Notes under the pieces: generated by a model | What the model saw: the letters and a program-made list of their open reading frames with translations, nothing else | The model's database searches: none | Told to the model about the DNA's origin: nothing | Made by a program: the position numbers and the translations under genes | Source: Bacillus sp. EB01 | Lineage (GTDB): Bacteria > Bacillota > Bacilli > Bacillales > Cytobacillaceae | NCBI RefSeq assembly: GCF_000613125.1 | Contig: NZ_HG964497.1 | Coordinates: 1,100,980 to 1,164,979 of the forward strand | Direction: 5' to 3' | Length of the DNA stretch: 64,000 bases | Shown here: piece after piece, positions 9,659 through 17,570 of the stretch | How the letters are laid out: each line of letters starts with the position of its first letter | How positions within the stretch are numbered: position 1 is the first letter of the stretch

Positions 9659-10600
9659 ATGAAAAGAACTGCAGGTATCCATCATATAACTGCGATAGTG
9701 GGACATCCCCAGGAGAATGTTGATTTTTACGCAGGTGTGCTGGGGCTAAGGCTTGTAAAACAAACGGTAAACTTTGACGATCCGGGTACGTATCATTTTT
9801 ATTTTGGCAACGAGGGCGGGAACCCTGGGACTATTATTACGTTCTTTCCATGGGCTGGAGCATATTCTGGCAGGATTGGCGATGGACAAGTAGGGATCAC
9901 TTCCTATGCTGTTCCTAAAGGTTCATTTCCATTTTGGGAAAAAAGGTTACAGCGTTTTGCTATCTCTTTTACAAAAGAAAAGAGGTTTGGCGAAGAGTAC
10001 CTAACTTTTGATGATCCGCATGGCCTTCACCTTGAGCTTGTGGAAAGGGAGGAAGGGGAGTTAAACAATTGGTCTTTTAGCGGCGTAACGCCTGATGTAG
10101 CGATAAAAGGGTTTGGCGGTGCTGTTTTATTTACTTCCCAACCTGATAAAACGAAAGAATTGGTTGAAAAGGTAATGGGCCTTGATTATGTTGGAACCGA
10201 AGGCGATTTTGCACGCTATAAATCAACTTCAGATATAGGAAATATAATTGATATTAAGCTGACTCCCGGTGTCCGAGGTGTTATGGGAGTTGGAACAGTT
10301 CACCATATTGCATGGCGGGCAGCAGATGATGACGACCAGCTGGACTGGCAAAAGTATGTACAGTCGAATGGGTATCGTGTAACACCAGTTCAGGATAGGA
10401 ATTATTTCAATGCAATCTACTTCCGTGAGCATGGGGAAATTCTTTTTGAAATTGCAACAGACCCACCAGGCTTTGCTCATGATGAATCCCATGAGACCAT
10501 GGGAACAAAATTGATGCTTCCGGATCGTTACGAGTCGATTCGCGGAAAGATTGAGCAAGGTTTGCTCCCTTTTGAAGTCCGTGAATTGAATAAACTTTAA
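9659..10600 (+). CDS. Ring-cleaving dioxygenase, MhqO/MhqA-like (VOC fold)
   Basis: Two-module glyoxalase/extradiol-dioxygenase (VOC) protein of 313 residues. It opens GIHHITAIVGHPQENVDFY, and the second module contains TVHHIAWRAADDDDQ and a late EIATDPPGF. The His residues at the start of each module and the late Glu (EILFEIATD) are the expected metal ligands. In Bacillus this family (mhqA/mhqE/mhqO) is induced by and detoxifies quinones and catechols; that role here is inferred from similarity. The ribosome site TAGGAGTGGAAG precedes ATG 9659. A flavin reductase follows after 16 bp and is almost certainly co-transcribed. Confidence 0.88.
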   Translation: MKRTAGIHHITAIVGHPQENVDFYAGVLGLRLVKQTVNFDDPGTYHFYFGNEGGNPGTIITFFPWAGAYSGRIGDGQVGITSYAVPKGSFPFWEKRLQRFAISFTKEKRFGEEYLTFDDPHGLHLELVEREEGELNNWSFSGVTPDVAIKGFGGAVLFTSQPDKTKELVEKVMGLDYVGTEGDFARYKSTSDIGNIIDIKLTPGVRGVMGVGTVHHIAWRAADDDDQLDWQKYVQSNGYRVTPVQDRNYFNAIYFREHGEILFEIATDPPGFAHDESHETMGTKLMLPDRYESIRGKIEQGLLPFEVRELNKL

Positions 10601-10616
10601 GAGGAGGAGTCAGCGG

Positions 10617-11225
10617 ATGATTTCTATTTATCCAGCCTCGAATGCGGAGAGGGAAAATTATAAATTTATGATTGGCAGCATTGTGCCACGGCCAATCGCA
10701 TTCGTTACGACACTATCAAAGGATGGGGTCTTGAACGGTGCTCCATTTAGTTATTTTAATATCGTCTCATCCAATCCGCCGATGATTTCGCTGTCGATTC
10801 AGCGAAACGGCGGAAGGATAAAGGATACGGCAAGGAATATTTTTGAGAATAAGGAATTTGTCGTTCATATCGTTGATGAAGACAATGTCGCCAAAATCAA
10901 TGAAACGGCCGCAAGCCTTCCCCCAGACGAGAGCGAGGTGGAAGTGGCAGGTCTGACTCCAGTTGCCAGTATGAAAGTGTCCGTTCCGGGTGTTCAGGAA
11001 GCAAAAGTTCGGATGGAGTGTGTACTGGAAACTTCGTTGGAGCTTGGCGGCGGGGAGGATCCTGGGTGCGATTTGCTTATAGGCAGGGTAGTCCAATTTC
11101 ATATTGATGAAGAGATATATGAAAAAGGCAGAATTGATCCCCGTGGACTTGCAGCGGTCAGCAGGCTGGCAGGGGCTAATTATGCGAAGATTGGTGAGAT
11201 ATTTCCGATTGAACGGCCTGAATAA
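10617..11225 (+). CDS. Flavin reductase-like FMN-binding protein
   Basis: A 202-residue protein with the FMN-binding split-barrel pattern of the flavin-reductase/DIM6-NTAB family: IGSIVPRPIAFVTTLSKDG near the N-terminus, GAPFSYFNIVSSNPPMISL next, and DLLIGRVVQFHIDE later. It probably reduces or binds FMN and acts with the upstream dioxygenase in handling aromatic or quinone compounds, an inference from operon context. AGAGGAGG precedes the ATG. A rho-independent terminator follows, making a two-gene operon. Confidence 0.88.
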   Translation: MISIYPASNAERENYKFMIGSIVPRPIAFVTTLSKDGVLNGAPFSYFNIVSSNPPMISLSIQRNGGRIKDTARNIFENKEFVVHIVDEDNVAKINETAASLPPDESEVEVAGLTPVASMKVSVPGVQEAKVRMECVLETSLELGGGEDPGCDLLIGRVVQFHIDEEIYEKGRIDPRGLAAVSRLAGANYAKIGEIFPIERPE

Positions 11226-11234
11226 GAAATGGAG

Positions 11235-11265
11235 AGACCTCTGGGTTTTCAGGAGGTCTTTCTTC
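11235..11265 (+). terminator. Terminator of the dioxygenase operon
   Basis: AGACCTC (11235-11241) pairs with GAGGTCT (11253-11259), followed by a T-rich tract. Confidence 0.8.
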
Positions 11266-11370
11266 AATTTTGAATAGTATGTCGGTACCAGAGTAATTCA
11301 AAGACTGTAAAGACAAGGTTTTGTTGTTCCTTGTGAACGAAAATATACAGTAAAAAGGTATGGCTAATTC

Positions 11371-11399
11371 TTGTCCTTTTGTGTCCAAAGAATTATAAT
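11371..11399 (+). promoter_or_regulatory. Sigma-A promoter of the RHH/homing-endonuclease locus
   Basis: TTGTCC (11371-11376), exactly 17 bp, and a perfect TATAAT (11394-11399). The predicted transcription start is near 11406, immediately before the LexA box, so a bound repressor would block initiation. Confidence 0.78.
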
Positions 11400-11409
11400 A
11401 ATAGTGAGA

Positions 11410-11423
11410 GGAACAAATGTTCG
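11410..11423 (+). promoter_or_regulatory. LexA (SOS) operator
   Basis: The sequence has GAAC (11411-11414), four bases and GTTC (11419-11422), with outer G and G. Read on the minus strand it matches the Gram-positive SOS box CGAACRNRYGTTYC at 13 of 14 positions. It shares the same core and flanks with the box upstream of parE at 19644-19657. Its place at about +5 of the predicted transcript is typical of LexA repression. Confidence 0.75.
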
Positions 11424-11478
11424 TGAATGGGTGGATATGAGAAATCAAATGTATAAATCCGAGAAAGGAGTGGTTATT

Positions 11479-11853
11479 GTGTGGAAAAAAGTAAATGGCA
11501 GAATTGTTCAGACTGTTGATAAGTCAAGAGTGGAATTTAGGACTAACATTAGTAAGGAACTTCTTGATAATTTAAATAACCTTGCCAAAGAACATGAAAC
11601 ACACGTCAATTACTTACTTGAAACCGGTCTTGAATCTGTATTAGATCAAGGAGTAATAACATTTAATAAGGATACTCGACCAAAGGATCGTGTTCAGTAT
11701 AAGACAACTTATGACAAAGAATTATTGGAACGGGTAAAACAATTCGCTAAAAGCCACGATTTGTACATAAACGATGTTTTGGAGTACAGTGCTGGATATA
11801 TTAACTTAAATAAAGCGAAAAAAGAAAGTTACCGGTACAGAATAGAAAAATAA
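11479..11853 (+). CDS. Tandem ribbon-helix-helix-like protein, 124 aa
   Basis: The start is GTG 11479 (AAAGGAG at 11464-11470, spacing eight); upstream in-frame ATGs at 11437 and 11449 lack a good site, and the frame open from 11371 would begin inside the promoter. The protein contains two similar units: residues about 18-51 (RVEFRTNISKELL ... NYLLETG) and about 71-104 (RVQYKTTYDKELL ... NDVLEYS). Each looks like a short basic strand followed by two helices, as in Arc/CopG-type DNA-binding proteins. The whole 107-residue tail aligns, roughly half identical by eye, with the C-terminus of the downstream homing endonuclease. The predicted role is DNA binding; the target is unknown. Promoter and LexA box precede it. 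Confidence 0.72.
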   Translation: MWKKVNGRIVQTVDKSRVEFRTNISKELLDNLNNLAKEHETHVNYLLETGLESVLDQGVITFNKDTRPKDRVQYKTTYDKELLERVKQFAKSHDLYINDVLEYSAGYINLNKAKKESYRYRIEK

Positions 11854-11918
11854 ATTTGGGTTTAGCCATACTTAATTAGGATTTATTGTCAAAAAGGAAC
11901 TTTAAAGGAGCAGAGACA

Positions 11919-13010
11919 ATGTCCAAAGAAGAGAGAAATATAGAAATTGCATCCCTATATGGTTTAGGGATGAAAACCTCTGAAATTGCCAAAAAATTTG
12001 GCCTAAGTGACAGAGGAGTTACATTTATTTTAAATAAGCTTGGCGTAAAAATGCGTTCGCATGGTTACCGAAAATACAAATTAAATGAAGATTTCTTTAA
12101 GGAATGGTCGAATGAGATGGCCTGGGTTTTAGGTTTCGTAGTTACGGATGGTTGTGTGGATCCAAACAATCAATCTGTATCAATAAGCCAAAAAGATCTT
12201 TCTCCTTTAGAAAAAATTAAAGACCTTATGAATTTCACTGGACCGATAACAAAAAGCAAAAACCAAGAATTATTTCTTCTAATCATTAATTCTAAAACTA
12301 TTAAAGAAGATTTAAAAGAATTGGGAGTAACAGCAAGAAAATCACTAACTGTAAAGTTCCCCGCCTGCCCGCCTGTCTTTTTGCCTCATTTTGTACGAGG
12401 GGTTATTGATGGTGATGGACATGTGGATAATGAAGGTTATGCTGTGACTGTTACTAGTGCGAGTATTTCTTTCGCACAGGGATTATTAGCCGTTTTTCAA
12501 TCTTGGGGCATGCATTCTAAGATTCATGTAGTATCAAGCGAGAAAAAGAATCCCATATACCGAATTATAGTTTCAGGAAGACAAAGTGTTAAACGCTTAT
12601 CCGAAATCATTTATCAGGATTGTGATGATAATTGTGTGTTTTCCAAGAAGGATAAAATGATTAATCCAGATAATAATTCTGAAACTACCATGCGAGTAAA
12701 GTTCAGGACTACTATAAGTTCAGAGGTTTTAGAAAGACTTAATATTGTGGCTAAGGAAAATAAAACCTATATTAATTATCTTTTGGAAACCGGTATCAAG
12801 CAGATATTAGACAATCCAGGTATTTTGGTAACAACAAATAAACATAATGACAGGATTTTGTTCAAAACTTCTTATAATCGTGACTTATTGGATAAAGCAA
12901 AAGCTTATGCAAAAACTCATTCTATAAATATGAATGATTTACTGGAGCAAGCTGCTGATTTAATTAAGATTGAAGAAGCGCTTAAGGAGGGGAATAGGCA
13001 TAGGACGTAA
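11919..13010 (+). CDS. LAGLIDADG homing endonuclease with HTH and tandem RHH domains
   Basis: The start is ATG 11919 after AAAGGAG (11904-11910). The 363-residue protein has three parts. Residues 1-55 carry a resolvase-like helix-turn-helix (GMKTSEIAKKFGLSDRGV). Residues about 60-250 form a two-motif LAGLIDADG nuclease: AWVLGFVVTDG with D77 and FVRGVIDGDG with D166 are the two motif helices with their terminal catalytic acids. Residues 259-363 duplicate the upstream small protein. Such enzymes cut long specific sites and spread themselves by repair. It is not inside an intron or intein here, so it is free-standing. It is probably co-transcribed with the RHH gene 65 bp upstream and so under the same SOS operator. 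The DNA is more AT-rich than its neighbours, which suggests acquisition. Confidence 0.82.
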   Translation: MSKEERNIEIASLYGLGMKTSEIAKKFGLSDRGVTFILNKLGVKMRSHGYRKYKLNEDFFKEWSNEMAWVLGFVVTDGCVDPNNQSVSISQKDLSPLEKIKDLMNFTGPITKSKNQELFLLIINSKTIKEDLKELGVTARKSLTVKFPACPPVFLPHFVRGVIDGDGHVDNEGYAVTVTSASISFAQGLLAVFQSWGMHSKIHVVSSEKKNPIYRIIVSGRQSVKRLSEIIYQDCDDNCVFSKKDKMINPDNNSETTMRVKFRTTISSEVLERLNIVAKENKTYINYLLETGIKQILDNPGILVTTNKHNDRILFKTSYNRDLLDKAKAYAKTHSINMNDLLEQAADLIKIEEALKEGNRHRT

Positions 13011-13608
<598 letters not shown>

Positions 13609-13647
13609 AAAAAATAACAGCGCAATATGGGTGCGCTGTTATTTTTT
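13609..13647. terminator. Bidirectional terminator
   Basis: A 16-bp stem (13609-13624 with 13632-13647), including poly-A/poly-T ends, overlaps the stop codon of the staygreen-like gene on the minus strand. Confidence 0.85.
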
Positions 13648-14124
13648 ATGAGTCTTTTCGGTGACACCAAGCATATACTGCCTTGGGGTTCCATAATAGA
13701 TCATTTTATTAAATTCGGGATAAACAGACTCAAATTTAATATATATAGGAGCATCCAGCAGCCATGGAAAACAGCTATAGAAAGCCTGATCACCAAAAAC
13801 GAGGGCTTTTAGGGCTGTTTCCATCTCTTTTCTGAAAATCATGAATCTTACTTTTGAATGCTGCTCGTCAAATTCCCCTTTGGTTACATGTACTTTCCCG
13901 CAAAGTGTAAATTCCCCCATAGTTTGCAGCCATTCAGCATAAACTTCATCTTTATATTGACTATTTGTATACAGGTATTTGGGACCTATTGTTAGGAAAA
14001 GTTGTCCTGTCGAATCTGAATGAGTTAGTGTATATTTTCTTCCTTCAAAAGGCCTAAAAGGAGTTATAGGCGCGATATAGGTAACCGCCAGTTTTGCAGG
14101 ATCAAATCTGTCCAAATTCAGCAT
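13639..14124 (-). CDS. Staygreen (SGR) family protein
   Basis: The 161-residue protein matches the staygreen domain from memory of plant SGR proteins: FDPAKLAVTYIAP, then RKYTLTHSDSTGQLFLTIG (plants: YTLTHCD-TA-L-LT), YKDEVYAEW, a TLCGKVHVTKG segment, FRKEMETALKALVFGDQAF and a final APIYIKFES. In plants and some bacteria SGR removes Mg from chlorophyll a. A heterotrophic Bacillus has no chlorophyll, so the substrate here is unknown and may be another tetrapyrrole or metal chelate. The start M at 14124 is preceded by a good GGAGGATG-type site. Single-gene unit ending in a strong terminator. Confidence 0.82.
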   Translation of the reverse strand: MLNLDRFDPAKLAVTYIAPITPFRPFEGRKYTLTHSDSTGQLFLTIGPKYLYTNSQYKDEVYAEWLQTMGEFTLCGKVHVTKGEFDEQHSKVRFMIFRKEMETALKALVFGDQAFYSCFPWLLDAPIYIKFESVYPEFNKMIYYGTPRQYMLGVTEKTHKK

Positions 14125-14249
14125 CCTCCTTTCAAAACTATACTTGTTAATACATTATGCAGCTTTTGATAAAACGTGATATATGCCTACTCCCTCCTCC
14201 CTTCCTCAGGGACCGAAACGATAACAGGAACTTTTCGCTGTAATGAAGA

Positions 14250-14278
14250 AACCCTTTCCTGTAAAACAGAAAAGGGTT
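14250..14278 (-). terminator. Terminator of the RDD gene
   Basis: AACCCTTT and AAAGGGTT arms (14250-14257 and 14271-14278) close just after the stop at 14284; the T-tract on the minus strand is short and interrupted. Confidence 0.6.
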
Positions 14279-14283
14279 GAGAA

Positions 14284-14964
14284 CTATTTTGTTTTAACTA
14301 CAAGAGTGCCTGCTACAAAGTCATGTAGTGCTCTCTTTTCCTTTGTCCATAGGACCATCAGGAAGCCGACAAAGAATGTCGGGAAAACGTTCAAGTAATT
14401 TGCAAAGTACCGTCCAGTCGCACGGGCAAAACTAATTCTTTCGCCACTTTTGTTAATAACCTTCAGGCCCATTGCCAATTTTCCAAGAGTAGCTTGTTTT
14501 GCTGAACTCTCCATTCCGGCTTTATAAGCAAGGCCGATGATTAGACCCAGCAAGGTGTAGAAGTTCTGGCTTTGGACGGAAACAAATAGAAAGCCAACTA
14601 AATAGCCAATTAAATAGCCAACGATATAGGTAACCACATAATCTATAAGAGATGCGACTACACGCTCGCCGAAGTTAGCAAAACGCACATGTTCTGGTGC
14701 AAAAAGAGTATAACCCTGATTCCCATAGTTCGGTTCAGACGTGTAAGTAAAACCCTCTCTTCCCTCCATATGGTTTGGATACGGACGTACCACTGAATGG
14801 GCTTTAAAGTGATAGCCGCACGTCTGGCAATAGGATTCTCCTTCTTCCCTCTCGGTCTCGCAATCTGGGCATACTTCCCTAATATTCCCTCCCAAGTATT
14901 CACCGCAATTGCTGCATAACCGTTCAGATTCATCGTTTTTCGTATGGCAATTAGGACAATGCAA
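14284..14964 (-). CDS. RDD family membrane protein with N-terminal zinc ribbons
   Basis: The start is taken at TTG 14964 because GAGGGGG lies six bases upstream; the TTG five codons earlier has no ribosome site. The 226-residue protein begins CPNCHTKN and has four CxxC knuckles (CPNC, CSNC, CPDC, CQTC) forming two zinc ribbons in the first 55 residues. A Pro/Tyr-rich linker follows, then an RDD domain (RVVASLIDYVV ... ARATGRYFANYL ... ALHDFVAGTLVV) with about three membrane helices. RDD proteins sit in the cytoplasmic membrane; some transport compatible solutes or ions, others are unassigned. The role here is unknown. Monocistronic, between the staygreen gene and parC. Confidence 0.85.
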   Translation of the reverse strand: MHCPNCHTKNDESERLCSNCGEYLGGNIREVCPDCETEREEGESYCQTCGYHFKAHSVVRPYPNHMEGREGFTYTSEPNYGNQGYTLFAPEHVRFANFGERVVASLIDYVVTYIVGYLIGYLVGFLFVSVQSQNFYTLLGLIIGLAYKAGMESSAKQATLGKLAMGLKVINKSGERISFARATGRYFANYLNVFPTFFVGFLMVLWTKEKRALHDFVAGTLVVKTK

Positions 14965-15071
14965 AAGAATCCCCCTCAAAGATATATATGTATATAGATA
15001 AGTATAGTATCAGGAAAGATTTTATTCTAGAAAAATGGGCAGATACTTGTTTAACATATAATTTGCTAATC

Positions 15072-15106
15072 AAAAAAACAGGCTGCCTGTAAATCTGGCA
15101 GCCTGT
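15072..15106 (-). terminator. Terminator of parE-parC
   Basis: A perfect 11-bp stem (15077-15087 with 15096/15097-15106) is followed on the minus strand by a run of seven T. Confidence 0.88.
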
Positions 15107-15116
15107 TCGGAATTCT

Positions 15117-17570
15117 TTATGCCTCTGGTTTTGCTTCGTCTTTTTTACGGGCTTCCTTCCAGAGTGTTGTTACTTTACCGCTTTCCGTTTCATCGACAAT
15201 GAAGGAACCATTTGAGTAACGGTCACTGAATTTCAAATCATTCGTGTTTATGGCAAAGGTTTGTCCTTTTTCAGTCAAGATGTTTATAACATCGCCATCT
15301 TCTGTTGATTCAAAGCCTGTAATCCGGTGAGGGTTTGATTTCAATTCCCGCAGGACGACTACTCCTCGTTTTGCGCGGGTTGCTTTTTCAAATTCCTTTA
15401 GTTTCATTTTCTTTAATGCTCCACGCTGGGTGGCGAGAACAATATATTCTTTGCTAGATGGATCGAGCAGCTTTCCACCGACCAAATAGTCTCCGTCCTT
15501 GAGATTCATTCCTTTAACCCCGGCAGCCCTGATACCGATTGGACCTACCTCTGCTTCATCAAACCATAATGCATACCCGTAATGCGATATTAGGAACAGT
15601 TCCTTGGTACCATCTGTAACATGAATATCGATGAGTTTGTCGTCACCCTTCAAGTTGATGGCTGTCAATGCCTTGGTATGCCGGGTTGCCTGATATAGTT
15701 TCATCTCAGTTTTCTTGACCATGCCATTCTTCGTAACAAACAGAAGGTATAAGTTATTTTCAAAGCTATTAACCGGCATAGCTTTAATAATCTCTTCATC
15801 GCGGTCTATTGGTATGAGGTTGGCAACATGCTGTCCCATGTCCTTCCACCTGATATCAGGAAGTACGTGGACAGGAATATACAGGTAATTGCCTTTGCTG
15901 GTAAACAGCAGCAGGACATCTTTTGTATTCATGTCCAGTTGGGCAAACAGGCGGTCCGAATCCTTCATGGCGGGATCCTGGCCATTTGATGCCGTAAATG
16001 AGCGAAGGCTTGTCCGTTTAACATAACCTTCTTTTGTAACTGTTACAATAACATCCTCGCTCGGAATCAATACATCCAGATTAATCTTAATTTCCTCAAT
16101 TTCTGCTTCAATCTTTGAGCGTCGATTATCGGCATATCGCTTTTTAACTTCCTTGAGGTCCTTTTTGATGACTGACATTAGCTTCTTTTCGCTCTCAAGA
16201 ATCGCAGTCAACTCTGCAATTTTTTTCTCGAGTTCTTCAGCTTCCTTCATAAGCGCAGTGACATCTGTATTGGTCAAACGATAAAGCTGCAAGGAAACGA
16301 TAGCCTCTGCCTGGGCTTCTGTAAAGGCAAACTTGGCAATAAGATTATCCTTGGCATTTCGCTTATCCTTTGATGCACGGATAGCCGCAATGACCTGGTC
16401 CAGGATGGAAAGAGCCTTAATGAGACCTTCGACAATATGCTCTCGTTCCCTAGCTTTTTTCAATTCAAACTTTGACCTTCTCGTAATAACATCCTTTTGG
16501 TGGCCAATATAAGCATCGAGCATCTCCCTAATCCCCATTAGGACAGGACGTTTGTTATGAATCGCAACCATGTTGAAGTTGTATGTAACCTGAAGGTCAG
16601 TATTCTTGAGCATATAAGCGAGGACGCCATTTGCATCGGCATCCTTTTTCAATTCAATAACAATCCTCAAGCCAGTACGATCGGTTTCATCACGGATTTC
16701 AGAAATTCCTTCTACTTTCCGGTCAAACCTGAACTCGTCCATCTTCTTAACAAGATTGGCTTTATTAACCTCATAAGGGACTTCGGTGATGACAATCTGC
16801 TGCCTGCCTCCACGGAGTTCCTCAATCTCAGTCTTTGAACGGACTATGATTTTTCCACGGCCTGTTTCATAAGCCTTCCTGATTCCATCAACACCTTGAA
16901 TAATGCCACCTGTCGGAAAATCAGGTCCCTTAATAACAGTCATCAATTCATCAATTGACACCTCAGGATTATCCATCCTCATGATAACAGCATCAATGAC
17001 CTCCCCAAGGTGATGTGGGGGAATATCTGTTGCATAACCGGCGGAAATACCCGTAGATCCATTCACGAGCAAATTTGGGAACATTGCCGGAAGTACTGTC
17101 GGCTCACTGGATGTATCATCAAAATTCGGGATAAAATCAACTGTCTGCTTGTCGATATCCCTTAACAATTCAGTTGAAATAGCAGAAAGTCTGGCTTCTG
17201 TATAACGCATCGCCGCTGGAGGGTCGCCATCAATGCTGCCGTTGTTCCCGTGCATTTCGATTAAAACATTACGGACCTTCCATTCCTGGCTCATCCTTAC
17301 CATAGCATCATAAACGGAAGTATCACCGTGCGGATGGTAGTTACCGATAACATTACCAACCGTTTTGGCGGACTTCCTGAAGCCTTTTTCGTGCGTATTC
17401 CCTTCTGCATGCATTGCATACAGGATGCGCCGCTGTGATGGCTTTAGCCCATCCCTGGCATCAGGAAGCGCCCGCTCCTGAATGATATATTTGCTATATC
17501 TTCCGAAACGATCGCCAAGGATGTCTTCAAGGGGAAGGTCGCGAAACTTTTCTTCTGCATTACTACTCAT
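15117..17570 (-). CDS. parC: DNA topoisomerase IV subunit A
   Basis: Breaks and rejoins DNA in topoisomerase IV to unlink daughter chromosomes. The 817-residue protein has the winged-helix breakage domain with the catalytic tyrosine in AAMRYTEARL (Y123), a tower and coiled-coil region, and C-terminal beta-pinwheel repeats (for example GVKGMNLKDGD and TRAKRGVVVL). The quinolone-determining loop reads HPHGDTSVYDAM, so the sites equivalent to S80 and E84 of Staphylococcus are T84 and D88. The ATG overlaps the parE stop by four bases, so ParE and ParC are translationally coupled. The operon has a LexA box upstream of parE and a strong terminator after parC. Confidence 0.97.
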   Translation of the reverse strand: MSSNAEEKFRDLPLEDILGDRFGRYSKYIIQERALPDARDGLKPSQRRILYAMHAEGNTHEKGFRKSAKTVGNVIGNYHPHGDTSVYDAMVRMSQEWKVRNVLIEMHGNNGSIDGDPPAAMRYTEARLSAISTELLRDIDKQTVDFIPNFDDTSSEPTVLPAMFPNLLVNGSTGISAGYATDIPPHHLGEVIDAVIMRMDNPEVSIDELMTVIKGPDFPTGGIIQGVDGIRKAYETGRGKIIVRSKTEIEELRGGRQQIVITEVPYEVNKANLVKKMDEFRFDRKVEGISEIRDETDRTGLRIVIELKKDADANGVLAYMLKNTDLQVTYNFNMVAIHNKRPVLMGIREMLDAYIGHQKDVITRRSKFELKKAREREHIVEGLIKALSILDQVIAAIRASKDKRNAKDNLIAKFAFTEAQAEAIVSLQLYRLTNTDVTALMKEAEELEKKIAELTAILESEKKLMSVIKKDLKEVKKRYADNRRSKIEAEIEEIKINLDVLIPSEDVIVTVTKEGYVKRTSLRSFTASNGQDPAMKDSDRLFAQLDMNTKDVLLLFTSKGNYLYIPVHVLPDIRWKDMGQHVANLIPIDRDEEIIKAMPVNSFENNLYLLFVTKNGMVKKTEMKLYQATRHTKALTAINLKGDDKLIDIHVTDGTKELFLISHYGYALWFDEAEVGPIGIRAAGVKGMNLKDGDYLVGGKLLDPSSKEYIVLATQRGALKKMKLKEFEKATRAKRGVVVLRELKSNPHRITGFESTEDGDVINILTEKGQTFAINTNDLKFSDRYSNGSFIVDETESGKVTTLWKEARKKDEAKPEA

